A program made the translations under genes and the position numbers. This document shows positions 33,961-41,964 of a DNA stretch of 42,424 bases, in pieces (positions within the stretch are counted from its first letter, which is position 1; every line of letters begins with the position of its first letter). The notes under the pieces are model-generated. The model had not been told where the DNA came from, did not search any database, and saw only the letters and a program-made list of their open reading frames with translations. Source of the stretch: Fulvivirga lutimaris (GTDB taxonomy: Bacteria > Bacteroidota > Bacteroidia > Cytophagales > Cyclobacteriaceae); assembly GCF_009711525.1 (NCBI RefSeq), contig NZ_SMLV01000419.1:1-42424 (forward strand). The letters run 5' to 3'.

Positions 33961-35766
33961 ATGAAAAAGTTAATCATTATTGCACTCATTTTAGGCCTTG
34001 GATACAGTTCCTCTGGACAATCCAACACCAAAAAAGAATTGGAAACAAAAATTGACCGATTGTTTGAAAGCTACACACATTACAACCGGTTTGTGGGTAA
34101 TGTCTTGATTGCCAAAGACAACAAAATTATTTATGAAAAGAGTTTTGGCTATGCTGATCTGGAAGGACAAAAAAAGAACAACAAAGCATCCATATTTAAT
34201 ATCGCCTCACTTACAAAATCATTAACCGCTGTAGGTATAATGAAGCTTGTGGAAAATGGGCAACTCTCGTTAGAAACTCCACTTTCCACTTACTTTCCAA
34301 ATTTTGTTCCTGAGTATTCAAGCCAAATTACGATTCAGCACCTATTAAATAATAGCTCGGGTATTCAAGCCAATATTGGAAGAGTGGATGACCAGGGTAA
34401 CGGTCTCATGCCAGAAATCAGCGAGATCAGTATTGATGAGCTACTAGCAAAATTTAAAGACTCCAAGTTGAATTTCGAGCCAGGTACAGCTTATGAATAC
34501 AATAACTTCGGCTACTTACTACTTGCCAATATTATTGAAAAAGTGAGCAGGCAGTCTTACGCAAGCTTTATGCAGCAGGCGGTCTTCAAACCTGCAGGAA
34601 TGAAAAGTACATCGTCAGCTACTGTTGCAAATGTCAGCGAAATGGCTCACCCCTATTTTGGCTTAGGAATGGAGGAGCTGGAGAAATTCACAACTCCCTT
34701 TCACCCTTCATGGCTAATGGGTGCTGCTGATGTGAATTCAACTGCTGGCGATTTGTACAAATTCATGCACGCACTTGACAAGGGGACTCTTTTGACGGCA
34801 GCTTCCGTAAATCAGTTATACACTCGGTCTCAAGACATGGGGGTTAATAAAATGACATCTGGTTTAGGCTGGGTGATTGATCAAAAAGAAGGAGAAAGAT
34901 GGATATACAATAGTGGCCTACTTCCTGGATATGCCTCTATGATGGGCTCGTTGCCAGAGCAAAACATAAAGGTGATTATACTATCCAATGCAACTTCCGT
35001 TAATCCGGTAACCGATGAATTTCAGGGTGCTATTTCATTTGTCGAAGGGGAAATAACAGATAAAATTGTCGCGCTACTATTAGATAAACCCGTTGAACTT
35101 ACGCCTATTCCCACTCAAAAAAACAATGTCAGCTTGAGCAAAAAGGCATTTCAACTGGATACAGATCACACCCTAGTTATTAAAAATGAAGGAGGTAACT
35201 ACTTCTTGGAAACAACTGGGAAAACACCTTGGTCTATTTTTACCTATGCATTTTCTAAAGATGCGAATGATAAAAGTGAAGCCGTCAAAACTGCCCTGTT
35301 TTTTGCCAAAGCCTGGAGTACTCAACAGTTTGAAGGACTTTCAGCTTACGGTAACGAACAAATGAAAGGATTCTTAGGCACCCAACAAGGGCAGGATCAA
35401 TTAAAAGGTATGTGGGCCAATTTCATCAACGATGCTGGTGAATTTATAGCGTACAACATCTACAAAATTCAGGGAGAGGAAGGTAAAAATGTACACATAC
35501 GATTTCATTTCGAAATCCTTGATATTGGAATGGTACTAAGCGTAAACGCAGAAAATAAAATACAGGGAATGTTTATGGATGATGCTGTCAAAACAAGTCA
35601 TGTAACCAAGGTGGCGCTTGTTCCAGTGGGTGAAAACAAATTCTTTATTGATGGATACAGAAATGGCGGGATGCAAGATTTAGTCATTACCCTAAATGAT
35701 GCAGAATTAACCCTTTCAGATGGGTCCGAAAACATTACAGGAAACCTAGTCGAATCCCCTAATTGA
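33961..35766 (+). CDS. Exported serine hydrolase (class C beta-lactamase fold)
   Basis: This is a serine hydrolase of the beta-lactamase class C/esterase/D-alanyl-aminopeptidase group. The signal peptide is residues 1-20 (GYSSSGQ). The SxxK nucleophile pair is Ser83 and Lys86 (NIASLTKSLTAV), the YxN motif is Tyr180-Asn-Asn182 (YEYNNFGYLLL), and the third motif is near YNSGLLPGYASM. An additional C-terminal region of about 230 residues forms a lipocalin- or NTF2-like domain. The length of 601 aa is long for the family. The divergent LytTR pair may regulate it. Confidence 0.88.
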   Translation: MKKLIIIALILGLGYSSSGQSNTKKELETKIDRLFESYTHYNRFVGNVLIAKDNKIIYEKSFGYADLEGQKKNNKASIFNIASLTKSLTAVGIMKLVENGQLSLETPLSTYFPNFVPEYSSQITIQHLLNNSSGIQANIGRVDDQGNGLMPEISEISIDELLAKFKDSKLNFEPGTAYEYNNFGYLLLANIIEKVSRQSYASFMQQAVFKPAGMKSTSSATVANVSEMAHPYFGLGMEELEKFTTPFHPSWLMGAADVNSTAGDLYKFMHALDKGTLLTAASVNQLYTRSQDMGVNKMTSGLGWVIDQKEGERWIYNSGLLPGYASMMGSLPEQNIKVIILSNATSVNPVTDEFQGAISFVEGEITDKIVALLLDKPVELTPIPTQKNNVSLSKKAFQLDTDHTLVIKNEGGNYFLETTGKTPWSIFTYAFSKDANDKSEAVKTALFFAKAWSTQQFEGLSAYGNEQMKGFLGTQQGQDQLKGMWANFINDAGEFIAYNIYKIQGEEGKNVHIRFHFEILDIGMVLSVNAENKIQGMFMDDAVKTSHVTKVALVPVGENKFFIDGYRNGGMQDLVITLNDAELTLSDGSENITGNLVESPN

Positions 35767-35854
35767 AAATCTGCAAAACCTTTGCTGTATTTAGCTTGAG
35801 ATTAGTGATAAGCATGACCTAAAAGCAGCAAGGTTTTGATTTCAAACTTTACAC

Positions 35855-36730
35855 ATGAAAATAACGATTTATCTACTTTCACTTTTCGCGATAGGAATGG
35901 TCACGAATGGCTGTAACTCTCAAAAAGAAGAAAAGTCTGAATCACCAGAAGAGTTGTTTCTTGGTCAAAACCCACCTGGATTGAGTCCACAAGTATTTGC
36001 ACCCGGCATTATTTCAACCGATGACCTAGAGCTTGAACCCGCGTTTGCACCCAACATGAAAGAATTCTATTTTCTTCGACAAAGCAAAGGCGAAAGATCT
36101 AAGAATTTTGTTATTCATTATGAGAGTGGCGAATGGAGTAAACCAGTTGAACGGAGTACAAGCGAAGGCGAAGTATTTATCGCAACAGACAATAACACCA
36201 TACATCTTGGTAATACATACAGAGAACGAACGGATGATGGCTGGACGGATGAGAGAAGTTTAGGAGCACCTTTTGATGAATTCCCAATCATGCGTCTTAC
36301 TGCATCATCGTCCGGCACGTACTTTTTTGATGAACGTGATTCTATCGGAACGATTAGGTACTGAAGAATCGTCAATGGCAAACGGGAAGCTCCTAAAGTT
36401 CTCGGAAAACAAGTTAACTCCGGGACGTATACTTCGCATCCTTTCATTGCACCGGATGAAACGTATTTGATTTGGGATAGCGACAGAGAAGATGGATATG
36501 GTGGATCAGACTTATATATATGTTTCAGGCAAAAAGATGGATCATGGGGTTCTGCGATCAATATGGGTAATAAAATCAATACTGATAGTGATGATTTTTA
36601 TGGTAGTGTAACCTCAGACGGAAGGTATTTTTATTTTAGTCGAGCAAAATTAGGTGAGAGCATTGAAGAAAGTGTGGCCAATATTTTTTGGGTAGACGCT
36701 CAAATCATAATGAAACTTAAAAAAGAATAA
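35855..36730 (+). pseudogene. TolB-like beta-propeller lipoprotein gene broken by an in-frame TGA
   Basis: The frame from 35855 encodes a lipoprotein (signal ending in TNGC at Cys20) with beta-propeller PD40 repeats (AFAPNMKEFYFLRQS, SGTYFFDERDS). It stops at TGA 36362-36364 after IGTIRY. The same frame stays open to 36730 and continues the protein without a gap: RIVNGKREAPKVLGK, HPFIAPDETYLIWDSDR, and a normal end WVDAQIIMKLKKE. A single base change (for example TCA, Ser) would restore a 291-aa product. It may be a recent inactivation or a sequence error. The upstream part could still be expressed as a truncated protein. Confidence 0.85.
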
Positions 36731-36771
36731 AAACGTGTCACTACAATGTATAAGAAATCATCGCTCCCATT

Positions 36772-36882
36772 ATGCCGCTGCGCTTCATAGTCGAAACAGA
36801 AGATATAGATAAACTGGATTTTAGAAGAAAGGAAGGTAGCTTTATACCTAAAATAAACGATGCACAACAAACACTAAAATGA
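36772..36882 (+). pseudogene. Possible C-terminal gene fragment in cassette region
   Basis: A short frame reads (M)PLRFIVETEDIDKLDFRR and ends EGSFIPKINDAQQTLK before TGA at 36880-36882. From the Val on it looks like real protein, while the first residues come from DNA resembling the left half of an attC-like site (CACTACAATGTATAAG at 36739-36754). I read it as the tail of a lost gene joined to a broken site. The stop lies inside site A. It could be chance, so confidence is low. Confidence 0.35.
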
Positions 36883-36976
36883 ATATGCGAAATGAGTACT
36901 AGCAATTAAAAATCATAATGGATGCTTCAGTGCTTCTAGCAACTGGGGCGCATACTCATTTTAGTTGGACGTTAGC
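36859..36976 (+). repeat. attC-like site A
   Basis: Left core GATGCACAAC (36859-36868) and right end GTTGGAC-GTTAGC (36964-36976) bound the site. Inner arms ACTAAAATGAATATGCG (36873-36889) and CGCATACTCATTTTAGT (36949-36965) are complementary with one mismatch, giving a long hairpin. The left core pairs with boundary Z and the right core GTTAGC pairs with the left core of site B. It is about 118 bp long, in the normal range for integron attC sites. Confidence 0.6.
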
Positions 36977-37006
36977 ATCCATAACTATTAAAACAAATAT
37001 AATTGG

Positions 37007-37747
37007 ATGACAGAAGCGGAAATTAAACGCCAGCAATTAACAATAAAGAGGGGAATTCTGGCCATTGTGCTCATGTACGCATGTCAACTCCTAGCCGGAA
37101 TTGCTATCTCTTATGGGTTTAAGTTCTTTTCCCTTAATAATAAAGTTCCTATCGAGATCTTGGGACTCACTTCTGCTTTGCTCAGTGGAGTAATGATAAT
37201 TACTTTTTACTGGTGGGATATTCGTAGATCAGGTAAAGCTTTTTATCCTGAGATAGGACTTCAACCAAGTAAGATTAAAAAAAGCAAAGGTCTTTTATTG
37301 GTTATAAGTGCATTGGTATCGACACACTTTTTAGCATGGATATATAGATCGGTGATCTTACCTGCCTTCGGTCACGAAGGAATCATTGGCGGAGGCTCAA
37401 AGATGTTCAGCTTTATTCAGACCAGCGGAGGAGCACTTGAAATGTCCGGTTTTTTATTGCTGGCCATCTTTGTTGGACCTATTATGGAAGAGGTTGTATT
37501 TAGAGGGTATTTACAGTCTTCATTGGCCAAAAAAATACCCTTATGGGCAGCTATATTGATAACTTCTATTGTTTTTACCTTTGGCCATAGTCCCATGATA
37601 TTGTGGCCCATGTATTTTCTGTATAGTGCTACCTGGGGTTGGATTTTGGCACGTACTGGCTCTTTAAAAATGGCGATCCTAATTCATGTTCTAAGTAACT
37701 TATTTTATGCTGTTATAGGCTTTGCGGGGTGGGATATTCTTGCCTAA
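37007..37747 (+). CDS. CPBP family intramembrane metalloprotease
   Basis: This is a multi-pass membrane protein of the CPBP (Abi/CAAX-prenyl-like) protease family, with cleavage of membrane-embedded substrates presumed. Motif 1 EEVVFRG is at residues 161-167 (EExxxR), motif 2 FGH is at 192-194, and a third is HVLSNLFYAV at 227-236. About six to seven hydrophobic segments are present. The length of 246 aa is normal. Its substrate is unknown; some relatives give bacteriocin immunity. It lies alone between attC-like sites A and B. Confidence 0.9.
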   Translation: MTEAEIKRQQLTIKRGILAIVLMYACQLLAGIAISYGFKFFSLNNKVPIEILGLTSALLSGVMIITFYWWDIRRSGKAFYPEIGLQPSKIKKSKGLLLVISALVSTHFLAWIYRSVILPAFGHEGIIGGGSKMFSFIQTSGGALEMSGFLLLAIFVGPIMEEVVFRGYLQSSLAKKIPLWAAILITSIVFTFGHSPMILWPMYFLYSATWGWILARTGSLKMAILIHVLSNLFYAVIGFAGWDILA

Positions 37748-37852
37748 TTTGAATATTGGCAGATAGGATTAGTTGCCTACCATGATAGTACAAAGCTTAT
37801 AATGCTCAGTTTTGATGCTCCATATTACAGGGATAAATAAATAAAATGAAAG

Positions 37853-37917
37853 GCTAACATTTTGTATATTGCATGGCACCCTTCGGGATATGCACCATAG
37901 CCAGGCCGTTGGCATTC
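37853..37917 (+). repeat. attC-like site B
   Basis: Left core GCTAAC (37853-37858) and right core GTTGGCATTC (37908-37917) bound about 65 bp. Internal GCATGG and CCATAGC pair with one extra base, and CCC/GGG closes a loop, as in the folded single-strand attC structure with extrahelical bases. The left core is the complement of the right end of site A; the right core is the exact complement of the left end of site C. Confidence 0.65.
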
Positions 37918-37937
37918 ATACCAATTGCTCAATCAAT

Positions 37938-38651
37938 ATGAAAAAGCTAAACTTTACTTTTTTCTTCTTTTGGAGTATTGTCTTCCTTTTGATTACCATC
38001 ATTGGCTTTACACCCACCTTCTTATTGCGACCATTATACAGGGAGACATCCTTACCCCTTTATTTAATCTTACATGGAGTAATAATGCTTTTTTGGTTTT
38101 CAGGCTACTTCATCCAAAACCTGCTTATTGTAAAAGGACAACTAGCAAATCATAAAAAAATTGGCATCTATTGGTTTATGCTAGCAATACTGATGGCTGT
38201 TGGTAACTTGAATGTGGTACTTAACATTTCAAATGAGATCATGACGGGCACCCCAGCCTATTTTGGAGAAATACGAACCATTGAAAACTCTGGCGGATTT
38301 GTTATCGGGAACCTATATTTTACACTCGTCAGCTCGTTTCTCATCTTGCTGGCATACATTAAGCGGAATGCTCCCAATGCACATAAAAGAGCCATATTTG
38401 GTGCGAGTTTCCTGCTTCTGACTCCAGCTTTTGATCGCTTTATTCGACCGTTCGGCCTACCTGAGATTTTTCAATACGTAGGCTCGTTTATTATTCCAAT
38501 TTCACTCCTTGGATATGAGATCTTAAAGTACAGGAAAGTTCATCCTATGACCTTCTTAGTTATGGCCATAACGTTCTTGATGATACCAATCATTATGGCC
38601 ATTGTAACTAATGACTTCTTAATTAATGCAATCATTAAGTTCCTTGGATAA
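37938..38651 (+). CDS. Hypothetical multi-pass membrane protein
   Basis: I do not recognise this 237-residue protein with certainty; it resembles small membrane proteins of the DUF2306/heme-oxidase-like type by layout only. Seven or so hydrophobic segments run through it: near residues 8-28, 41-60, 78-98, 128-148, 160-180, 185-203, 208-230. The loop RIRPFGLPEIF-like region (DRFIRPFGLPEIFQY) is conserved-looking. The start is the ATG at 37938 (MKKLNFTFFFF); an earlier frame start at 37869 lies within site B and is rejected. Stop is 3 bp before the left core of site C. It fills a cassette exactly. Confidence 0.7.
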   Translation: MKKLNFTFFFFWSIVFLLITIIGFTPTFLLRPLYRETSLPLYLILHGVIMLFWFSGYFIQNLLIVKGQLANHKKIGIYWFMLAILMAVGNLNVVLNISNEIMTGTPAYFGEIRTIENSGGFVIGNLYFTLVSSFLILLAYIKRNAPNAHKRAIFGASFLLLTPAFDRFIRPFGLPEIFQYVGSFIIPISLLGYEILKYRKVHPMTFLVMAITFLMIPIIMAIVTNDFLINAIIKFLG

Positions 38652-38654
38652 AAC

Positions 38655-38889
38655 GAATGCCAACATATGATATAGCGCATGGCTTTATTTAGCCTTCTGC
38701 AAAGAGTCTGCTGAGATTCACGCTTATCTGCCGCCAGGAAACTGAAGTGCTATCTACCCTCTTCTGCTCGCGGGGGTTTTTGATCTGTTTGACTCAGTCC
38801 CTATTTGATGCTTTGAATGCACCGGCAGATTTTACTATTTTGCTACTTTGATCCAAGTGTGAGTACACGCCTCATACATTGGGGTTAGC
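38655..38889 (+). repeat. attC-like site C
   Basis: Left core GAATGCCAAC (38655-38664) is the exact complement of the right end of site B. The right core is GTTAGC (38884-38889). In between, TATGA pairs with TCATA, GCG with CGC, and ATCTGCCG (38726-38733) with CGGCAGAT (38823-38830). The 235-bp length is above the usual attC range, so it may hold extra sequence. No complementary partner of its right core was seen downstream in the window. Confidence 0.6.
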
Positions 38890-38909
38890 GTCAATTAGCA
38901 AAAATCCAG

Positions 38910-40688
38910 TTGAAAGTGAATTCAAGAAAATCTATAGCAGTCCTCCCTTTTAGTGACCTCAGTCTTGACGGAAGCAATGAATTCATCTGCGATGGTATTA
39001 CAGAGGAGATCATCAATGCACTCGCCAAAATCGATGGGTTGAAAGTCATCTCTCGCACATCCAGTTTCTTTTTCAAAAACCATAAAGCTTCTCTTGAGGA
39101 AATTGCAACGAAGCTGGATGTAGCAATCCTTCTAGAGGGCAGCGCACAGATTCATGACGGCAAAATTCGAGTTCGTGCCAAGCTGATAGGTGTCGAAGAG
39201 GATGTACATTTCTGGTCAGAGACCTGGGATCGGAAGCTAGAAAATCTTTTTGAAACGCAAGATGAAATAAGCTTGCTCATCGCTGATAAAATTCGAGAGC
39301 AACATGGGCATCTGAACATTTCTAATAAATTAGCGAATAGCCCTACATCGAATCTTTCATCATACGAACATCTTCTGAAAGGTCGGCTTCATTTTTATAA
39401 GTGGAATCCTGAGGATACTAATATTGCAATTGATCACTTTGAAAAAGCCATAGAGCTAGACAAAGGTCTTATTGATGGTTATCTGGGCATAGCGGATAGC
39501 TATAGTTTTATAGCTGTGGCTGGTTTTGCTCCACGTAATGAAGCCTGGAAAAAAAGTATTGCAGCATTAGAATCAGCAAAGAAGCTTGACCCAAACCATG
39601 CAGGACTTAACTATATGTTGGGTATGCAATACTTCTTTACCAAAGCAAACTTCACTGCGGCATTGCAACATGGTATGAGATCTCTGGCAGCCAAACCCAC
39701 ATATTCAGAAGCGCATCAATTCGTTTCATTTCTCCACACAATTAGAGGTGACTTTAAAAAGGGACGGGAACATATCATGTTTGCCAAATCAATAGACCCT
39801 TTAAACCCTGAGACCAAATTCTATGAAGCTAATTATTTCTATCGTGTTGACGAAATGGACAAAGCGCAAGAGATTTTAAAGGAATTGCTGGCAGAAAATG
39901 ACCAGAATCTACCCGCCATTATCGTCAATATCTATATCCTTATTCATGAACGTCAACTTAAAGTAGCTCGCCAGACTATAGAGAAAATTCCAGAGCAAGC
40001 CATTACCCCTGATGAAAGATTAGGCTTCTTTGCCCTGATTGAAGCAATGGATGGGAAAAGCACCGCACATTTGCAAAAGCTTGAGAAACATGCTCAGGAA
40101 CCAGAAGCGCATCATGCGCATGCCTACCTTTTTCTTACTTATGCCAATCTGGGTCGATATGACGAAGCATTTAGCATTTTAGAGAAGCTTTTTGAAAGTG
40201 GCTCCTCAATTCTCATTCTTGCCTTTAGTGATCCGCTGGGAAAGCCCATCCATTCACACCCAAGATATTCAGAATATCATAGTAGGGTTTATGCTAAAAC
40301 AGTAGAAAAATCAAAAGAAACAAAAAACAGAAATCCTGATCAATCCATTATTAGAGAACAGGTGGAAAAAATACAGGCGTATGTAGAATCCGAACGCCCA
40401 TACCTCAATCCTTCACTAACGCTGCGTTCGCTAGCCGAACAAGTAGAGATTCATCCTAATCAGCTATCCTGGTTATTGAATGAATCCATCGGTCAAAATT
40501 TCAATGAGTTCGTTAACAAGAAACGCATTGAACACTTCAAACAACTCGTCATTGACCCAGACAATTCTCATATTTCGTTTATAGGGCTGGCATATGAAAG
40601 CGGCTTTAACTCGAAGACCGTTTTTAACACTGTATTCAAAAAAGAAGTAGGTATGACACCTAAAGAATTCCAGAAAAGTCAATTATAA
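38910..40688 (+). CDS. AraC-type regulator with TolB-like and TPR domains
   Basis: This 592-residue regulator combines three parts. Residues 5-130 are a TolB amino-terminal/FlgO-like domain (KSIAVLPFSDLSLDGSNEFI; CDGITEEIINALAKIDGLKV; ILLEGSAQIHDGKIRVRAKL). Residues 150-430 are TPR repeats. Residues 490-592 are an AraC helix-turn-helix pair (TLRSLAEQVEIHPNQLSWLL; GMTPKEFQK). It has no membrane segment. Such proteins sense through protein contacts and bind DNA. The start is TTG 38910 or GTG 38916; an in-frame stop at 38886 overlaps the site C core, so no ATG exists. It may regulate the oxidoreductase downstream. Confidence 0.88.
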   Translation: MKVNSRKSIAVLPFSDLSLDGSNEFICDGITEEIINALAKIDGLKVISRTSSFFFKNHKASLEEIATKLDVAILLEGSAQIHDGKIRVRAKLIGVEEDVHFWSETWDRKLENLFETQDEISLLIADKIREQHGHLNISNKLANSPTSNLSSYEHLLKGRLHFYKWNPEDTNIAIDHFEKAIELDKGLIDGYLGIADSYSFIAVAGFAPRNEAWKKSIAALESAKKLDPNHAGLNYMLGMQYFFTKANFTAALQHGMRSLAAKPTYSEAHQFVSFLHTIRGDFKKGREHIMFAKSIDPLNPETKFYEANYFYRVDEMDKAQEILKELLAENDQNLPAIIVNIYILIHERQLKVARQTIEKIPEQAITPDERLGFFALIEAMDGKSTAHLQKLEKHAQEPEAHHAHAYLFLTYANLGRYDEAFSILEKLFESGSSILILAFSDPLGKPIHSHPRYSEYHSRVYAKTVEKSKETKNRNPDQSIIREQVEKIQAYVESERPYLNPSLTLRSLAEQVEIHPNQLSWLLNESIGQNFNEFVNKKRIEHFKQLVIDPDNSHISFIGLAYESGFNSKTVFNTVFKKEVGMTPKEFQKSQL

Positions 40689-40792
40689 ACTGTTATTAGG
40701 TTCTGAATTATAAATCCGAACCACTTCTTAATATACCGAACTTTTACCCTTTCACTTCTTCGTCTTTTTGCCTTGTGTTCAAAACATGAGCT

Positions 40793-41779
40793 ATGAATCA
40801 GACAATGAAAGCAACGGTAGCTACAGGGTACGGATCGCCCGAGGTACTTCAATTACAAGTAGTAACTAGACCTACACCAAAACCCAATGAAGTATTGGTA
40901 AGAGTTATGACTTCTGCTGCGACTACAGCAGATGCCATGATGCGGACGGGTAAACCCTACATCGCTAGGTTGTTTGTAGGTCTTTTTAAACCCAAGAAAC
41001 CTATTTCTGGAACCGGTTTCGCTGGAGTGGTGGAGCAGGCTGGTGAGGCGGTTAAAGACTTTAAAGTTGGAGATCGTGTGTTTGGAGAAACTACTTTTGG
41101 CTTTAGCTCAAACGCAGAATATCTGACCATATCCGAAGATGGAGTCATTCTTCCAATGCCTGAAAATCTTGATTTTTCTGAGGCAGCCAATTTCTGTGAT
41201 GGGCATTTGACCTCCTTTAATTTTCTGATAGAAATAGCTAAAATAGAAGCTGGCCAGAAAGTACTGATCAATGGAGCCTCTGGATCATTGGGAACTTCTG
41301 CTATTCAAATAGCGAAGCACATGGGAGCTCAAGTGACAGCTGTGTGCAGTGGCAGAAATATTGGGTTAGTGCAATCTCTTGGTGCTGATCAAGTAGTTGA
41401 CTACCAACAAAAAGATTTCACAAAGAGCAAGGACAGCTATGATTTCGTTTACGATACCATTGGGAAAAGTTCCTTTTCTGCGTGCAAAAACATCCTCTCT
41501 GAAAATGGTGTGTACCTATCTCCAGTCCTGAAGTTTCCTCTTTTACTTCAGATGGTAAAAACCTCGTTCTTTGGTCAAAAGAAAGCCAAGTTCGAGGCAA
41601 CAGGAGCCAACAAAGAAGAAAAACTACGCGGCCTGCTTTCAGAGGTATTGGATATCTACAAAGAGGGCAGGCTAAAAACAGTCATTGATCGCCAATTTCC
41701 ATTAGAAAAGGTAGCTGAAGCACATCGCTATATTGATTCAGGCCATAAAAGAGGTAATGTGGTCATTGTAACATCTTAA
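40793..41779 (+). CDS. NAD(P)-dependent alcohol dehydrogenase/quinone reductase (MDR family)
   Basis: This is a medium-chain dehydrogenase/reductase of the quinone-oxidoreductase type, which reduces a carbonyl or quinone with NAD(P)H. The GroES-like domain is residues 1-130 (YGSPEVLQLQVVTRPTPKPN; GTGFAGVVEQAGEAVKDFKV). The Rossmann motif is INGASGSLGTSAIQIAKHMG with GADQVVDY after it. The usual catalytic-zinc Cys and the structural-zinc four-Cys lobe are missing, so zinc independence is expected. The length of 328 aa is normal. A second ATG at 40805 is an alternative start. It follows the AraC regulator by about 100 bp. Confidence 0.9.
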   Translation: MNQTMKATVATGYGSPEVLQLQVVTRPTPKPNEVLVRVMTSAATTADAMMRTGKPYIARLFVGLFKPKKPISGTGFAGVVEQAGEAVKDFKVGDRVFGETTFGFSSNAEYLTISEDGVILPMPENLDFSEAANFCDGHLTSFNFLIEIAKIEAGQKVLINGASGSLGTSAIQIAKHMGAQVTAVCSGRNIGLVQSLGADQVVDYQQKDFTKSKDSYDFVYDTIGKSSFSACKNILSENGVYLSPVLKFPLLLQMVKTSFFGQKKAKFEATGANKEEKLRGLLSEVLDIYKEGRLKTVIDRQFPLEKVAEAHRYIDSGHKRGNVVIVTS

Positions 41780-41791
41780 TAACGAAAAATT

Positions 41792-41959
41792 ATGAAAGCA
41801 AAAATTAACAGTATATCCGGAACGGCACTAGGTGTCCTTTTTGGCGTCATTGCTGGTATCGTACTAAGCAATTTAGGAATGTGGATTTGCCTCGGATAAG
41901 CGGTTGGTACAGCAGTTGATTATACCATGAAAAAACAGTTAAGCAATAAAAAATCTTGA
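41792..41959 (+). pseudogene. Small membrane protein gene with internal stop
   Basis: The frame encodes MKAKINSISGTALGVLF then GVIAGIVLSNLGMWICLG and meets TAA at 41897-41899. The same frame continues as AVGTAVDYTMKKQLSNKKS to TGA at 41957-41959. The whole looks like one small glycine-rich membrane protein of about 55 aa, whose second membrane helix is cut by the stop. It could be a single-base change or sequence error. It is 12 bp after the oxidoreductase and 5 bp before the next gene. Confidence 0.65.
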
Positions 41960-41964
41960 TAACT

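Noticed and set aside
35775-35837. Inverted repeat AAAACCTTTGCTG / CAGCAAGGTTTT between the hydrolase and propeller genes
   Set aside because: The arms are about 38 bp apart and no T run of note follows, so I do not call it a terminator or a cassette site.
36362-36364. TGA as selenocysteine or programmed read-through
   Set aside because: No selenocysteine hairpin is evident, and a beta-propeller lipoprotein has no known need for it; a simple nonsense change explains it better.
37869-37937. 23-codon extension of the membrane protein at 37938
   Set aside because: It lies within attC-like site B and has no protein character; the ATG at 37938 begins a membrane-protein N-terminus.
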